Positions 26,703-37,778 of a stretch of 64,000 nucleotides of DNA are shown in pieces (positions within the stretch are counted from its first letter, which is position 1; every line of letters starts with the position of its first letter). The stretch comes from Pseudomonas hefeiensis. GTDB lineage: Bacteria; Pseudomonadota; Gammaproteobacteria; Pseudomonadales; Pseudomonadaceae. A program made the position numbers and the translations under genes. The notes below the pieces were generated by a model, which ran no database searches, was not told where the DNA came from, and saw only the letters and a list, made by a program, of their open reading frames with translations. The DNA lies in assembly GCF_030687835.1 (NCBI RefSeq), contig NZ_CP117449.1, positions 2,232,001 through 2,296,000 of the forward strand, read 5' to 3'.

Positions 26703-28115
26703 TCAACGATTTACCGGCGCCACAAAGCGGCTGGTGGCCTCACTGAAGGTCTCAGGCTCGTCACTGTCGGCCACCTTGAAGATCATCTCCCGGGAACCGC
26801 TGCGGGGCCGTTCGCTGAGCATCGCCACCGACACCGGTACGTCGAGGATTTCCCCCGGCGCCAGGCTCAATTGCGTTCTGCCCTGCAGGACAAAGCCCTC
26901 GGCGTCCGTCAGGGACAACTGATAATCCTGGCGCTGCTGGGTCTTGTTGATGATTTTCAGGCTGTAGATGTTTTCGATCTGGCCCAGGCTATTCTCGCGG
27001 AACAGCCCGCGGTCCTTGGTCACGTCCAGTGAGACCATGGGGCGTTCTACCAGCGCCACGGCCAATGCCCCGATCATCACCAGCAGCACGGCGGTATAAC
27101 CGATCAACCGGGGCCGCAACAGGTGAGTCCTGCCGCCTTGCAACTGATGTTCAGAGGTGTACTTGATCAGGCCACGGGCGTAACCCATCTTGTCCATGAT
27201 CGAGTCGCAGGCATCGATGCAGGCGGCGCACCCGATGCACTCCATTTGCAGGCCGTCGCGAATGTCGATGCCGGTGGGGCAGACCTGCACGCACATCTGG
27301 CAATCGATGCAATCGCCCAAGCCCAGATTGGCCGGGTTCACTTCGCGCTTGCGCGGGCCACGGATTTCGCCACGGGTCGTGTCATAGGAAATGGTCAGGG
27401 TGTCTTTGTCGAACATCACGCTCTGAAACCGTGCATAGGGGCACATGTGCATGCACACCGCTTCACGTAGCCAGCCAGCGTTGAGGTAGGTGGCGCCGGT
27501 AAAGAACAGCACCCAGAACAGACTGACACCGGCTATTTGCAGGGTCAGAAGCTCTTCGGCCAGTGGACGGATCGGCGTGAAATAACCGACGAAGGTCAAG
27601 CCGGTGAGCAGGCTGATAGCCAGCCACAACGTATGTTTGGCTGAGCGACGCAGCAGCTTGTTCAAGGTCCAGGGCGCCGCCTGCAGCTTGATCCGCTGGT
27701 GCCTTTCGCCCTCGGTGATTTTCTCGCACCACATGAAGATCCAGGTCCAGGAGCTTTGCGGGCAGGTGTAGCCGCACCACACCCGACCGGCAAATACGGT
27801 GATCGCGAACAGGCCGAAGGCGGCGATGATCAGCAGTGCCGACAGCAGGATGAAATCCTGGGGCCAGAAAGTCGCACCAAATATGTGGAATTTGCTTTCG
27901 GCGAGGTCCCAGAGCACCGCCTGGCGGTCGCCCCAGTTCAGCCATACGGTGCCGAAAAACAGCAGGAACAGAAGCCCTGCACCGCTGATGCGCAAGGTGC
28001 GGAACAAACCGGTAAAGCTGCGGGTGTGGATCAGGTTATCGGTGGTCCGGGCCTTTATCTTCGTCGGCGCGGGCTCGAAGTGCTGTATCAACTGGACGGG
28101 GATTCTTTCGCTCAT
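26703..28115 (-). CDS. ccoG: Cytochrome c oxidase accessory protein CcoG (RdxA/FixG)
   Basis: A 470-residue polyferredoxin membrane protein that serves in maturation of cbb3 oxidase, probably copper reduction. It has an N-terminal membrane helix (ISGAGLLFLLFFGTVWLNWG) and further helices. VWCGYTCPQSSWTWIFMWCE lies around residue 115, and the two [4Fe-4S] motifs are CIDCQMCVQVCP and CIGCAACIDACD. A C-terminal Ig-like FixG domain follows (about 350-470). It is separated from any ccoNOPQ genes in this window, and the start has GAGGAG. Confidence 0.95.
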   Translation of the reverse strand: MSERIPVQLIQHFEPAPTKIKARTTDNLIHTRSFTGLFRTLRISGAGLLFLLFFGTVWLNWGDRQAVLWDLAESKFHIFGATFWPQDFILLSALLIIAAFGLFAITVFAGRVWCGYTCPQSSWTWIFMWCEKITEGERHQRIKLQAAPWTLNKLLRRSAKHTLWLAISLLTGLTFVGYFTPIRPLAEELLTLQIAGVSLFWVLFFTGATYLNAGWLREAVCMHMCPYARFQSVMFDKDTLTISYDTTRGEIRGPRKREVNPANLGLGDCIDCQMCVQVCPTGIDIRDGLQMECIGCAACIDACDSIMDKMGYARGLIKYTSEHQLQGGRTHLLRPRLIGYTAVLLVMIGALAVALVERPMVSLDVTKDRGLFRENSLGQIENIYSLKIINKTQQRQDYQLSLTDAEGFVLQGRTQLSLAPGEILDVPVSVAMLSERPRSGSREMIFKVADSDEPETFSEATSRFVAPVNR

Positions 28116-28282
28116 GGTCGGTCGCTCCTCAGCCTGTAACTGGCCGGCGCACTATGACCATCGAACTGTTTTCATAACAGACTCAGGTATCTCGATAAAA
28201 ACCGGATCAGATGCCCTGAAGCCTTGGCCCTGCGACACTTTGATGCATCCAGGATCAGACCAATATCCCTATGGCGAGGAGC

Positions 28283-28312
28283 CCTGTGGGAGCAAAGCTT
28301 GCTCGCGATGCA
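28283..28312 (+). repeat. Single REP palindrome
   Basis: CCTGTGGGAGCAAAGCTTGCTCGCGATG, a lone copy in the space between the ccoG start and the downstream small gene. Confidence 0.75.
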
Positions 28313-28390
28313 GGCTCCTCGGTGCCACAGACCACCAAGTTGTGTTCAACGCGGAAAACACAGAGGACTATGTTCTTTAACCAAAGGGAC

Positions 28391-28627
28391 TCAGATCACC
28401 GAATCGCTATCAGTCGCCTTGAGGTTCTTACGCCCATCGACCGCCCCGGCCACGGTCAGGGCATCGGCTTGCGCCTCGGTGATGTAGACCCGACCACCGT
28501 TGAGATCCACCGCTGACATGGCTTTTTCCGAGTCCGTGATAATGGTCAGCTCGCTGGCGGCCCGCTGTTCGTTGATCTCTTCGGTGTCGAAAGAGCAGAT
28601 TTGGTTGCTATCGATACTTACACTCAT
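28391..28627 (-). CDS. Small hypothetical protein (possibly DUF3203)
   Basis: A 78-residue acidic protein (MSVSIDSNQICSFDTEEINEQRAAS ... SAVDLNGGRVYITEAQADALTVAGAVDGRKNL). The pattern of a short N-terminal beta region followed by LNGxRVxITEAxADxL resembles the small pseudomonad DUF3203 family; I recall that family only roughly. An AAGGAAA ribosome site lies 8 bases before the ATG. No signal peptide or membrane segment. Divergent from the mgtC-like gene. Confidence 0.6.
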   Translation of the reverse strand: MSVSIDSNQICSFDTEEINEQRAASELTIITDSEKAMSAVDLNGGRVYITEAQADALTVAGAVDGRKNLKATDSDSVI

Positions 28628-28763
28628 GGTTACGTTTCCTTCTGGATGTCCTGAACGTTAGGCGCCGGCCCGCAGCCAGGGTTCGTTGCGTCTGATCAGC
28701 GGTCGGGCGCACCTCTGGCCTGGCTTGCGGTCCATCGTTTATCGACTGGAAAGAGGACCGTTC

Positions 28764-29264
28764 ATGGACGCCTGGTGGCATGAAGTCTGGATAACCCTGC
28801 AATCGGAATTCGCTGATATCACCGATGCGCAGCAGATGACGCGGGTAACCGTGCGCCTGCTGATGGCCGCGGTGTTGGGCGGCATCCTGGGTTTTGAACG
28901 TGAACACAAGGGCAAGGCCGCCGGGGTTCGGACCCATATGCTGGTGGCCCTGGGTGCGGCGCTGTTTGTCCTGGTGCCGCAGATGTCCGGCTCTGAAGCC
29001 GACGCCATGAGCCGAGTGGTGCAAGGCGTCATCGCTGGTATCGGTTTTCTCGGCGCGGGCACCATCCTCAAAGGCAACGACAGTGACGAAAGCCACGTAA
29101 AAGGCCTGACCACCGCCGCCGGTCTGTGGATGACTGCCGCCATCGGCGTCGCCGCCGGACTGGGGCGGGAGTCGACCGCAGTGCTCAGTACGGTGTTGGC
29201 GCTGGCGATCTTCAGTGTGATGCCGCTGATTGTCCGGGCGCTGGAGAAGGAGGATAAGCCGTGA
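28764..29264 (+). CDS. MgtC/SapB family membrane protein
   Basis: A 166-residue inner-membrane protein of the MgtC/SapB family. About four helices follow the family motif VRLLMAAVLGGILGFEREHKGKAAGVRTHMLVALGAALFVL. GVIAGIGFLGAGTIL and GLTTAAGLWMTAAIGVAAGLG follow in family order. It lacks the C-terminal ACT-like domain of Salmonella MgtC, as most short members do. In MgtC the family is tied to Mg2+ limitation and F-ATPase control; that is not shown for short forms. The ATG at 28764 follows AGAGGA. Confidence 0.9.
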   Translation: MDAWWHEVWITLQSEFADITDAQQMTRVTVRLLMAAVLGGILGFEREHKGKAAGVRTHMLVALGAALFVLVPQMSGSEADAMSRVVQGVIAGIGFLGAGTILKGNDSDESHVKGLTTAAGLWMTAAIGVAAGLGRESTAVLSTVLALAIFSVMPLIVRALEKEDKP

Positions 29265-29293
29265 CTGCGATCTCCAGCCAGGACACATAATCC

Positions 29294-29386
29294 AGTGTGG
29301 GAGCGGGCTTGCTCGCGAAAGCGGTGTGTCAGCCAAGGTTTCGTCGACTGACACGCCGCTTTCGCGAGCAAGCCCGCTCCCACAGT
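29294..29386. repeat. REP pair (REPIN)
   Basis: GTGTGGGAGCGGGCTTGCTC and its inverse GAGCAAGCCCGCTCCCACAG, with additional outer symmetry (GCGGTGTGTCAG / CTGACACGCCGC) so that the whole unit can fold into one long hairpin. Confidence 0.85.
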
Positions 29387-29412
29387 TTTTTTGTTATCCA
29401 CTAGGCTGTTAA

Positions 29413-29577
29413 TCAAACCCGCTCCGGCGGCGCCTCGCTCGGCGGGTCGCCCAGAGGGGGCTGCGGATCAAGCGGCGGGTCTTGCTCCGGAATCGGCTCG
29501 GGGTCAGGACCGGGCGGCGGCAGGTTGGGGTCGTCAATGTTGGGATCCGGGGTTTCGGCCGGGATGGGGATGTTCAT
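29413..29577 (-). CDS. Small proline-rich acidic protein
   Basis: A 54-residue frame too short for most gene callers: MNIPIPAETPDPNIDDPN ... PPSEAPPERV. Nearly 40 percent proline plus many Asp and Glu, with no hydrophobic segment, so it should be intrinsically disordered. GGAGA lies 9 bases before the ATG, which supports translation. It precedes the glgE operon in the opposite direction. Function unknown. Confidence 0.55.
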   Translation of the reverse strand: MNIPIPAETPDPNIDDPNLPPPGPDPEPIPEQDPPLDPQPPLGDPPSEAPPERV

Positions 29578-29798
29578 CTGGACGGGTCTCCGTGACGCAC
29601 ATGGCTTGAGTCGTGCTTAACCTTGTTGACCACCTTGCGCCTGGTTTGATCCCGCTGGCATCGGGGCAAATCACTCTGAACTTTTAACCGGTGGTTCGGT
29701 TCGGAGTTTAAGTGAGTTTTTTCAGGGATCCTTTTTTTCAAGGACTACTGGGCCTTTACCGCCACAACGTCCATGGGGCGTAAAAGGAGCGATGTTCG

Positions 29799-31796
29799 AT
29801 GACTGCTGAACACCCGACTGACCTGACCTACAACCCGCATTTGCCTCTGTCCCAGGCCCTGTTACTGCCGCGTATTGCAATTGAAAACACCATGCCAGTC
29901 ATCGATGGCGGGCAATTCGCGGCCAAGGCCGTGGCTGGGCAGGGCGTGATCGTGACCAGTAAAGTGTTCGCCGATGGCCATGACAAAATGGCTGTGCGCA
30001 TCCGTTGGCGCGCGCTGGAAAATGACGCCTGGAACAGCGAGGTCATGATCGAGTTGGGCAATAACGGCTGGCAAGGCCAGTTCAATGTGCCGGAGCAGGG
30101 CCGTTATGTGTTCCGGATCGAAGCCTGGATCGATCAGTTCGCCAGTTTCCGCTATGAGCTGGAGAAGAAATTCGGTGCCGGGGTTCCCATCAGCCTCGAA
30201 TTGCAGGAAGGGCGCAATCAGGTGCAGATGGCCGCCGAGCGCAGCGAAGGTGAGCTGAGTGAGCAACTGGCCGCCTTGCACCATGAGCTCTCCGGCCTGT
30301 TGCCGACTGAGCAGGTGGCGTTGTTCCTGGCGCCGCGCAGCGCCGCTCTCATGTCCCGGGCCGATCATCGGCCATACGTCAGTCTCAGCCCCGAATATCC
30401 ACTGGACGTGGAGCGCAAGCTGGCCGAGTTCGCCAGTTGGTACGAACTGTTTCCCCGTTCGATCACCGATGATCCCAAGCGCCATGGCACCTTCAATGAC
30501 GTGCATTCGCGTCTGGCGATGATCCAGGACATGGGCTTCGATGTGCTGTACTTCCCGCCGATTCACCCCATCGGTCGCAGCTTTCGCAAGGGCCCGAACA
30601 ACTCCCTCACCGCCGGCCCCGACGACCCGGGCAGCCCCTACGCCATCGGTAGCGAGGAGGGCGGTCACGAAGCGATTCACCCGCAGTTGGGCTCTCGCGA
30701 GGATTTCCGGCGCCTGGTGTCGGCGGCGGCCGATCACGGCCTGGAAATTGCCCTCGACTTTGCCATCCAGTGTTCCCAGGATCACCCGTGGCTTAAGCAG
30801 CATCCGGGCTGGTTTAGCTGGCGGCCGGACGGCACGATCAAATATGCGGAAAACCCGCCGAAGAAGTACCAGGACATCGTCAACGTCGACTTCTACGCCG
30901 CCGATGCGATTCCCAGCCTGTGGCTAGAGCTACGGGACGTGGTGGTGGGTTGGGTCAATGAAGGCGTGAAGATCTTTCGCGTCGATAACCCCCACACCAA
31001 GCCGTTGCCATTCTGGCAATGGTTGATTGCCGATGTGCGGGCCCAGCACCCTGAAGTGATGTTCCTCGCCGAAGCCTTCACCACGCCGGCCATGATGGCA
31101 CGCTTGGGCAAGGTCGGTTATTCCCAGAGCTACACCTATTTCACCTGGCGTAATACCAAGGCTGAACTGGCGACGTATTTCACCGAACTCAACGAATCGC
31201 CGTTACGCGAATGCTACCGGCCGAATTTTTTCGTCAACACGCCGGACATCAACCCGGCGTTTCTCCATGAGTCGGGGCGCGCCGGGTTTCTGATCCGCGC
31301 GGCCCTGGCGACCATGGGCTCGGGTCTGTGGGGCATGTATTCGGGGTTTGAGTTGTGCGAATCGGTCCCGGTGCCGGGCAAGGAGGAATACCTCGACTCG
31401 GAAAAGTATGAAATCCGCCCCCGGGACTTCACCGCGCCCGGCAACATCATTGCCGAAATCGCCCAGCTCAACCGCATCCGTCGGCAGAACCCGGCGTTGC
31501 ATACACACTTGGGCCTGACGATCTACAACGCCTGGAACGACAACATCCTGTATTTCGGCAAGCGCACCCCCGACGGCAGCAATTTCATCCTGGTGGCGGT
31601 GAGTCTCGATCCGCACACCCCGCAGGAAGCCAATTTCGAGTTGCCGCTGTGGGAGATGGGTCTCCCGGACGACGCCCAGACCCAGGGCGAGGATTTGATG
31701 AGCGGGCATCGCTGGACGTGGTATGGCAAGTACCAGTTCATGCGGATCGACCCGGTGTACCAACCGTTCGGGATATGGCGGATCAGTGTGGCGTGA
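29799..31796 (+). CDS. glgE: Alpha-1,4-glucan:maltose-1-phosphate maltosyltransferase
   Basis: Transfers maltosyl units from maltose 1-phosphate to growing alpha-1,4-glucan. The 665-residue protein has an N-terminal GlgE domain (PRIAIENTMPVIDGGQFAAK) and a GH13_3 catalytic domain. The nucleophile Asp is in KIFRVDNPHTKP (about 396) and the acid Glu in MFLAEAFTTP (about 424). DVLYFPPIHPIGRSFRKGPNN and KKYQDIVNVDFY are diagnostic for GlgE. First gene of a three-gene set with treS-maltokinase and glgB. AAGGAG precedes the ATG. About 240 bases containing a 133-bp inverted repeat separate it from the next gene. Confidence 0.96.
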   Translation: MTAEHPTDLTYNPHLPLSQALLLPRIAIENTMPVIDGGQFAAKAVAGQGVIVTSKVFADGHDKMAVRIRWRALENDAWNSEVMIELGNNGWQGQFNVPEQGRYVFRIEAWIDQFASFRYELEKKFGAGVPISLELQEGRNQVQMAAERSEGELSEQLAALHHELSGLLPTEQVALFLAPRSAALMSRADHRPYVSLSPEYPLDVERKLAEFASWYELFPRSITDDPKRHGTFNDVHSRLAMIQDMGFDVLYFPPIHPIGRSFRKGPNNSLTAGPDDPGSPYAIGSEEGGHEAIHPQLGSREDFRRLVSAAADHGLEIALDFAIQCSQDHPWLKQHPGWFSWRPDGTIKYAENPPKKYQDIVNVDFYAADAIPSLWLELRDVVVGWVNEGVKIFRVDNPHTKPLPFWQWLIADVRAQHPEVMFLAEAFTTPAMMARLGKVGYSQSYTYFTWRNTKAELATYFTELNESPLRECYRPNFFVNTPDINPAFLHESGRAGFLIRAALATMGSGLWGMYSGFELCESVPVPGKEEYLDSEKYEIRPRDFTAPGNIIAEIAQLNRIRRQNPALHTHLGLTIYNAWNDNILYFGKRTPDGSNFILVAVSLDPHTPQEANFELPLWEMGLPDDAQTQGEDLMSGHRWTWYGKYQFMRIDPVYQPFGIWRISVA

Positions 31797-31831
31797 CGCG
31801 CAAGGATGGCTTTTGTGGAGAGGGAGCTTGC

Positions 31832-31964
31832 TGTGGCGAGGGGATTTATCCCCGCTGGGTTGCGAAGCGACCCCAATAGATTAAGCCCGATATGTCTGGT
31901 TGCCCGCGTTAAAGCCTTTTTGGGGCTGCTTCGCAGCCCAGCGGGGATAAATCCCCTCGCCACA
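31832..31964. repeat. 133-bp inverted-repeat element
   Basis: Near-identical outer arms to the element at 16733-16864: TGTGGCGAGGGGATTTATCC ... GGGGATAAATCCCCTCGCCA. The two arms differ by one base within 37. Its middle differs from the other copy. It is intergenic within the glgE/treS/glgB set and would form a hairpin in any readthrough mRNA. Confidence 0.85.
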
Positions 31965-32037
31965 AATAGACATCGCCCCATAAAAAGACCTCACAAGCCT
32001 GTTTCAGCGGCTTTACAGAATTTCTCAGGAGTTGCAA

Positions 32038-35000
32038 ATGGCGAAGAAACCCCGGTCTGCCACCTTTATCAAAGACCCGCTCTGGTACAAGGACGCGGTG
32101 ATTTATCAGGTCCACGTCAAATCCTATTTCGATTCCAATAACGACGGGATCGGTGATTTTCCCGGGTTGATCGCGAAGCTCGACTACATCGCCGATTTGG
32201 GCGTCAACACCATCTGGCTGCTGCCGTTCTACCCTTCACCCCGGCGCGACGACGGTTACGACATCGCCGAATACCGGGGCGTCAGCCCCGACTACGGGAC
32301 CATGGCCGATGCACGGCGTTTCATCGCCGAAGCCCACAAGCGTAATCTGCGGGTGATCACCGAATTGGTCATCAACCACACCTCCGACCAGCATCCGTGG
32401 TTCCAGCGCGCGCGCAAAGCCAAGCCGGGTTCGAAGGCGCGGGATTTTTACGTCTGGTCCGACGACGATCACAAGTACGATGGCACGCGGATCATTTTTC
32501 TGGACACCGAGAAATCCAACTGGACCTGGGATCCGGTGGCCGGCCAATACTTCTGGCACCGCTTCTATTCTCACCAGCCGGACCTCAACTTCGACAATCC
32601 CCAGGTGATCAAAGCCGTACTGTCGGTGATGCGCTACTGGCTGGACATGGGCATCGACGGTCTGCGTCTGGATGCGATCCCGTACCTGATCGAGCGCGAC
32701 GGTACCAACAACGAGAACCTGCCTGAGACCCACGACGTCCTCAAGCAGATCCGTGCCGAAATCGACGCCAATTACCCCGACCGTATGCTGTTGGCCGAGG
32801 CCAACCAGTGGCCGGAAGACACCCAGCTGTACTTCGGCGATGTCGACGCCCAGGGTTTGAACGGTGACGAATGCCACATGGCGTTCCACTTCCCGCTGAT
32901 GCCGCGCATGTACATGGCGCTGGCTCAGGAAGACCGCTTTCCCATCACCGACATTCTCCGGCAGACCCCGGAAATTCCGGCCAATTGCCAATGGGCGATT
33001 TTCCTGCGCAACCACGATGAGTTGACCCTGGAGATGGTCACCGACAAGGAGCGCGACTACCTGTGGAATTACTACGCGGCCGACCGTCGGGCGCGTATTA
33101 ACCTGGGGATCCGCCGACGTCTGGCGCCGCTGATGGAGCGCGACCGTCGCCGTGTCGAGTTGCTCAACAGCCTGCTGCTGTCGATGCCCGGCACGCCGAC
33201 CTTGTACTACGGCGATGAAATCGGCATGGGCGACAACATCTACCTGGGCGACCGCGATGGCGTGCGCACGCCGATGCAATGGTCCATCGACCGCAACGGT
33301 GGTTTCTCCCGCGCCGACCCGGCCAGCCTGGTGCTGCCGCCGATCATGGACCCGCAATACGGCTACCAGTCGGTCAACGTCGAGACCCAGGCCGGCGACC
33401 CTCATTCATTGCTCAACTGGACCCGGCGAATGCTCGCGGTGCGCAAGCAGTCCAAGGCCTTTGGCCGTGGCACGCTGAAGATGCTCTCGCCCAGCAACCG
33501 ACGGATCCTGGCTTATACCCGTGAATACACCGGCCCCGATGGCAAGCACGAAATCATCCTGTGCGTGGCCAACGTATCCCGTAGCGCCCAGGCCGCGGAA
33601 CTGGACCTGTCGGCCTATGCAGGCATGGTCCCGGTGGAAATGCTGGGGGGCAATGCCTTCCCGCCCATCGGCCAACTGAATTTCCTGCTGACCCTGCCGC
33701 CATACGGCTTCTACTGGTTCGCTCTGGCGACGGAAAACCAGATGCCGAGCTGGCACGTGGAGCCGGCCCAGAGCCTGCCGGACTTCACCACCCTGGTGTT
33801 GAAAAAACGCCTGGAAGAACTGCTTGAAGCACCGTCGCGCACCACCCTGGAGCAAACCATCCTGCCGAGCTGGCTGCAGAACCGTCGCTGGTTCGCCGGC
33901 AAAGACAGCGCGATCGAGAAGGTCAACATTGTCTATGGCGTGCGCTTCGGCGATCCGCAGCATCCGGTGCTGCTGAGCGAAATCGACGTTACCAGCGGTG
34001 GTCAGACACTGCGTTACCAACTGCCGTTCGGTCTGCTGGCCGAGGACCAGGTGGGCGCGGCGTTGCCGCAGCAATTGGCGCTGTCTCGGGTTCGCCGGGT
34101 TCGCCAGGTCGGTTTGATCACCGACGCGTTCAGCCTGGAAAGTTTCGTGCGGGCCGTTCTGCAAAGCATGCAGACCGCAACGGTGCTGCCATGCACCGAG
34201 GGCGAGTTGCGCTTCGAGCCGACTGAAGGGCTGACCGCCCTGAATCTGGGAGACGAGCCGGAGGTGCGTTATCTGTCGGCTGAGCAGTCCAACAGTTCAG
34301 TGGTGGTGGGCGGCAGTCTTGTACTCAAGCTGATCCGTAAAGTGGCTTCGGGCGTACACCCGGAGCTGGAAATGAGCGCCTATCTGACAGCCGCAGGTTT
34401 CAGCAACATTTCGCCGCTGCTGGGTTCGGTGATCCGCCGCGACAGCGAAGGCGAAGAGGCGCTGCTGATGATCGCCCAGGGTTATCTGAGCAATCAGGGC
34501 GATGCTTGGGAATGGACGCAGAACAACCTCGAACGCGCTCTGCGTGATGAGCTGGCCGATGCGGTGTCCGAGCAGGAGCAGCACTACAACGCCTTGGGCG
34601 AACTCAAGGACTTCGCCGGCATGCTCGGCCAGCGCCTGGGGGAAATGCACGAGGTACTGGCCCAGACCACCGACGACCCGGACTTCGCGCCCCAGGCCAC
34701 CAATGCCAAAGAAGCCCAGGCCATCGGCAAGGACGTGGCCGCGCAGGTTGAGAACGCCTTGCGTCTGCTCAAGCAGAACCAGGGCCAATTGAATCAAGCG
34801 GACCAAGGCCTGGTTGCACGCTTGCTGGAACACAAGAAAACCGTCCTGGCGCACATCCAGGCACTGGCCGGGAAGGCTGTTGGTGGCTTGCGCATCCGCG
34901 TCCATGGCGACCTGCACCTGGGGCAGGTGCTGGTGATCAAGGGCGATGCCTACCTGATCGACTTCGAGGGCGAGCCGGCACGGCCACTGCATGAACGCCG

Positions 35001-35382
35001 GGGCAAGCACAGCCCGTACAAGGACGTCAGTGGTGTGCTGCGCTCCTTCGATTACGCGGCGGCCATGGCGATTCACCTGAACAACGTCGACAGCACCGCC
35101 GACGCCGATGTGGCGCGGCAAAGGGTGGCTGATCGTTATTTGAAAGAGGCCCGTCAGGCATTTGTTGAGGCATATCGGCTGGCGGCAGCTAGTCTTGCCC
35201 ATGAGTGGAAGGATGCTGAAGGCGAAGACGCCGCACTGGCGTTGTTCGGCCTGGAGAAGGCGGCCTATGAAGTGGCCTATGAAGCCGAGAATCGCCCCGC
35301 CTGGCTGCCCGTGCCATTGCACGGTCTGTACGGGTTATTGAGCGGGCTGAAACCCTTTTCCGACTTAGCCGGACCGATTTAG
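32038..35382 (+). CDS. treS: Trehalose synthase-maltokinase fusion
   Basis: A 1114-residue bifunctional enzyme. The N-terminal trehalose synthase (GH13_16, about residues 1-560) isomerises trehalose and maltose. The catalytic residues are in [23 protein letters not shown] and FLRNHDEL. The C-terminal maltokinase (Pep2-like, about 680-1110) phosphorylates maltose to maltose 1-phosphate, the GlgE donor. Its kinase motifs are [15 protein letters not shown] and LIDFEGEP. In mycobacteria these are separate TreS and Pep2 proteins; the fused form is usual in pseudomonads. The ATG at 32038 has CAGGAG upstream and beats a TTG at 32032. glgB starts 11 bases after. Confidence 0.96.
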   Translation: MAKKPRSATFIKDPLWYKDAVIYQVHVKSYFDSNNDGIGDFPGLIAKLDYIADLGVNTIWLLPFYPSPRRDDGYDIAEYRGVSPDYGTMADARRFIAEAHKRNLRVITELVINHTSDQHPWFQRARKAKPGSKARDFYVWSDDDHKYDGTRIIFLDTEKSNWTWDPVAGQYFWHRFYSHQPDLNFDNPQVIKAVLSVMRYWLDMGIDGLRLDAIPYLIERDGTNNENLPETHDVLKQIRAEIDANYPDRMLLAEANQWPEDTQLYFGDVDAQGLNGDECHMAFHFPLMPRMYMALAQEDRFPITDILRQTPEIPANCQWAIFLRNHDELTLEMVTDKERDYLWNYYAADRRARINLGIRRRLAPLMERDRRRVELLNSLLLSMPGTPTLYYGDEIGMGDNIYLGDRDGVRTPMQWSIDRNGGFSRADPASLVLPPIMDPQYGYQSVNVETQAGDPHSLLNWTRRMLAVRKQSKAFGRGTLKMLSPSNRRILAYTREYTGPDGKHEIILCVANVSRSAQAAELDLSAYAGMVPVEMLGGNAFPPIGQLNFLLTLPPYGFYWFALATENQMPSWHVEPAQSLPDFTTLVLKKRLEELLEAPSRTTLEQTILPSWLQNRRWFAGKDSAIEKVNIVYGVRFGDPQHPVLLSEIDVTSGGQTLRYQLPFGLLAEDQVGAALPQQLALSRVRRVRQVGLITDAFSLESFVRAVLQSMQTATVLPCTEGELRFEPTEGLTALNLGDEPEVRYLSAEQSNSSVVVGGSLVLKLIRKVASGVHPELEMSAYLTAAGFSNISPLLGSVIRRDSEGEEALLMIAQGYLSNQGDAWEWTQNNLERALRDELADAVSEQEQHYNALGELKDFAGMLGQRLGEMHEVLAQTTDDPDFAPQATNAKEAQAIGKDVAAQVENALRLLKQNQGQLNQADQGLVARLLEHKKTVLAHIQALAGKAVGGLRIRVHGDLHLGQVLVIKGDAYLIDFEGEPARPLHERRGKHSPYKDVSGVLRSFDYAAAMAIHLNNVDSTADADVARQRVADRYLKEARQAFVEAYRLAAASLAHEWKDAEGEDAALALFGLEKAAYEVAYEAENRPAWLPVPLHGLYGLLSGLKPFSDLAGPI

Positions 35383-35393
35383 TGGAGAGAATC

Positions 35394-37628
35394 ATGAGTG
35401 TCTCGAACAAAGAACCACAGGGGCAGGCCAAAGAGTCGTTGCTGCCGTCCCCCCATGACATCGACGCGCTGGTGCGCGCAGAGCATCAGGACCCGTTTTC
35501 CATCCTTGGCCCTCACGGCGATGGTGCCGGCGGGCAGTTCATCCGGGCGTACCTGCCCGGCGCCTTGAGCGTGCAAGTACTCGCCCGCGATGGCGGCGAA
35601 GTACTGGGCGATTTGCAGCTCAGCGAAACCCCGGGTCTGTTCGTTGGCCATTTCGACCGCGCCCAGGCGTACCTGCTGCGCACCCGCTGGGCCGGCGGTG
35701 AGCAGGTGGCCGAAGACCCCTACAGCTTCGGGCCATTGCTGGGGGAGATGGACCTTTACCTGTTTGCCGAGGGCAATCATCGCGACCTCAGTTCCTGCCT
35801 GGGGGCGCAATTGACCACTGTCGATGGCGTCGCTGGCGTGCGCTTTGCCGTATGGGCGCCGAATGCGCGGCGGGTCTCGGTGGTGGGCGATTTCAACGTC
35901 TGGGACGGGCGACGGCATCCAATGCGCATCCGTTATCCGTCCGGGGTATGGGAGTTGTTCATCCCGCGGATTGGCGCGGGCGAAGGTTACAAATACGAAA
36001 TTCTCGGTGCCCACGGCATTCTGCCGCTCAAGGCTGATCCGGTGGCCCTGGCCACCCAGATGCCGCCGGACACAGCCTCGAAAGTGGCCGCGCCGTTGAA
36101 GATCGAGTGGCAGGACGAGGAGTGGATGCAGCATCGTGCTGAGCGGCATCTGCCCAGTGCGCCGTTATCGATCTATGAGCTGCACGCCGGCTCCTGGCAG
36201 TGCGAAATCGACGAGGCGGGGGAGGTTGCCCGGCAATACACCTGGCATGAGATGGCCGAGCGGCTGATTCCCTACGTCAAGGACCTGGGTTTCACCCACA
36301 TCGAGCTGATGCCGATCATGGAGCATCCGTTCGGGGGGTCCTGGGGTTACCAGCCGCTATCGCAATTTGCCCCGACGGCGCGTTTCGGCTCGCCGGACGA
36401 TTTCGCGGCGTTCGTCAACGCCTGTCACCAGGCCGACATCGGCGTGATTCTCGATTGGGTGCCTGCGCATTTTCCCACCGATACCCACGGTCTGGCGCAG
36501 TTCGACGGCACCGCGCTGTATGAATATGGCAACCCGCTCGAAGGCTTCCACCAGGATTGGGACACCCTGATCTACAACCTGGGGCGCACCGAAGTCCATG
36601 GTTTCATGCTCGCTTCGGCCCTGCATTGGCTAAAGCATTTCCACGTCGACGGCCTACGTGTGGATGCCGTTGCGTCGATGTTGTATCGCGATTATTCACG
36701 CAAGGCCGGCGAGTGGGTGCCCAATCGCCACGGTGGACGGGAGAACCTGGAAGCCATCGACTTCCTGCGACACCTCAATGACGTGGTGGCGCTGGAAACC
36801 CCCGGTGCGTTGGTGATCGCCGAAGAGTCCACCGCCTGGCCCGGCGTCAGCCAGAGCACGCAACAGGGTGGCCTGGGTTTCGCCTACAAGTGGAACATGG
36901 GCTGGATGCACGATTCGCTGCATTACATCCAACAGGACCCGGTGTACCGCGCCCATCATCACAACGAACTGAGTTTCGGCCTGATGTACGCGTGGTCCGA
37001 GCGTTTTGTTCTGCCGATTTCCCATGACGAAGTGGTGCACGGCAAACGCTCGCTGATTGACAAGATGCCAGGCGATCGCTGGCAGAAATTCGCCAACTTG
37101 CGGGCTTATCTGAGTTTCATGTGGGGCCACCCTGGCAAGAAGCTTCTGTTCATGGGCTGCGAGTTTGGCCAATGGCGTGAGTGGAACCACGACCAGCAGT
37201 TGGACTGGTATCTGTTGCAATACCCGGAGCACCGTGGGGTGCAGAAGCTGGTGACCGACCTGAACCGTCTCTATCGCGAAGAGCCGGCGCTGCACGATCA
37301 GGACGACGCGCCTCAGGGTTTCCAGTGGCTGATTGGTGACGATGCGGTGAACAGCGTCTACGCCTGGTTGCGCTGGAGCAAGGAAGGCCGACCGGTGCTG
37401 GTGGTTGCCAACTTCACCCCGGTGCCGCGTGCCGCTTATCGGGTAGGCGTGCCGTTTGCCGGACGCTGGGTGGAGCTGCTCAACAGCGATGCCGACACCT
37501 ATGCCGGTTCCAACTACGGCAACGGCGGCGGTGCCTTCACCGAAGAAGTGGCCAGCCATGGCCAGGCGCTGTCACTGGAGCTCAATTTGCCGCCATTGGC
37601 AGTGTTGATTCTGCGGCCGGAGGGTTAA
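35394..37628 (+). CDS. glgB: 1,4-alpha-glucan branching enzyme
   Basis: Introduces alpha-1,6 branches into the linear glucan made by GlgE. The 744-residue protein has an N-terminal domain, a CBM48 ([23 protein letters not shown], about 145), a GH13_9 catalytic barrel ([15 protein letters not shown] with the nucleophile Asp, [11 protein letters not shown] with the Glu, [10 protein letters not shown]) and a C-terminal beta domain. ATG 35394 follows GTGGAGAGA, 11 bases after the treS stop, so the two are cotranscribed. Together the three genes build branched alpha-glucan from trehalose. Confidence 0.97.
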   Translation: MSVSNKEPQGQAKESLLPSPHDIDALVRAEHQDPFSILGPHGDGAGGQFIRAYLPGALSVQVLARDGGEVLGDLQLSETPGLFVGHFDRAQAYLLRTRWAGGEQVAEDPYSFGPLLGEMDLYLFAEGNHRDLSSCLGAQLTTVDGVAGVRFAVWAPNARRVSVVGDFNVWDGRRHPMRIRYPSGVWELFIPRIGAGEGYKYEILGAHGILPLKADPVALATQMPPDTASKVAAPLKIEWQDEEWMQHRAERHLPSAPLSIYELHAGSWQCEIDEAGEVARQYTWHEMAERLIPYVKDLGFTHIELMPIMEHPFGGSWGYQPLSQFAPTARFGSPDDFAAFVNACHQADIGVILDWVPAHFPTDTHGLAQFDGTALYEYGNPLEGFHQDWDTLIYNLGRTEVHGFMLASALHWLKHFHVDGLRVDAVASMLYRDYSRKAGEWVPNRHGGRENLEAIDFLRHLNDVVALETPGALVIAEESTAWPGVSQSTQQGGLGFAYKWNMGWMHDSLHYIQQDPVYRAHHHNELSFGLMYAWSERFVLPISHDEVVHGKRSLIDKMPGDRWQKFANLRAYLSFMWGHPGKKLLFMGCEFGQWREWNHDQQLDWYLLQYPEHRGVQKLVTDLNRLYREEPALHDQDDAPQGFQWLIGDDAVNSVYAWLRWSKEGRPVLVVANFTPVPRAAYRVGVPFAGRWVELLNSDADTYAGSNYGNGGGAFTEEVASHGQALSLELNLPPLAVLILRPEG

Positions 37629-37652
37629 CAGCAGGTCCTGTCACGCAGTAAC

Positions 37653-37745
37653 CCTGTGGGAGCGGGCTTGCTCGCGAAGGCGGCCTGACAGTCACCGTTG
37701 ATGTGGACTGTCAGACCGCCTTCGCGAGCAAGCCCGCTCCCACAA
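37653..37745. repeat. REP pair (REPIN) between convergent genes
   Basis: CCTGTGGGAGCGGGCTTGCT and its complement at the other end, with extra internal symmetry (GGCGGCCTGACAGT / ACTGTCAGACCGCC). Confidence 0.85.
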
Positions 37746-37778
37746 TAATGGACTCACCTACAGAGAATCGGTGATTGT

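Noticed and set aside
32236..33405. 389-codon minus-strand frame opposite treS
   Set aside because: Antisense shadow, Val/Gly/His-rich, no family motif.
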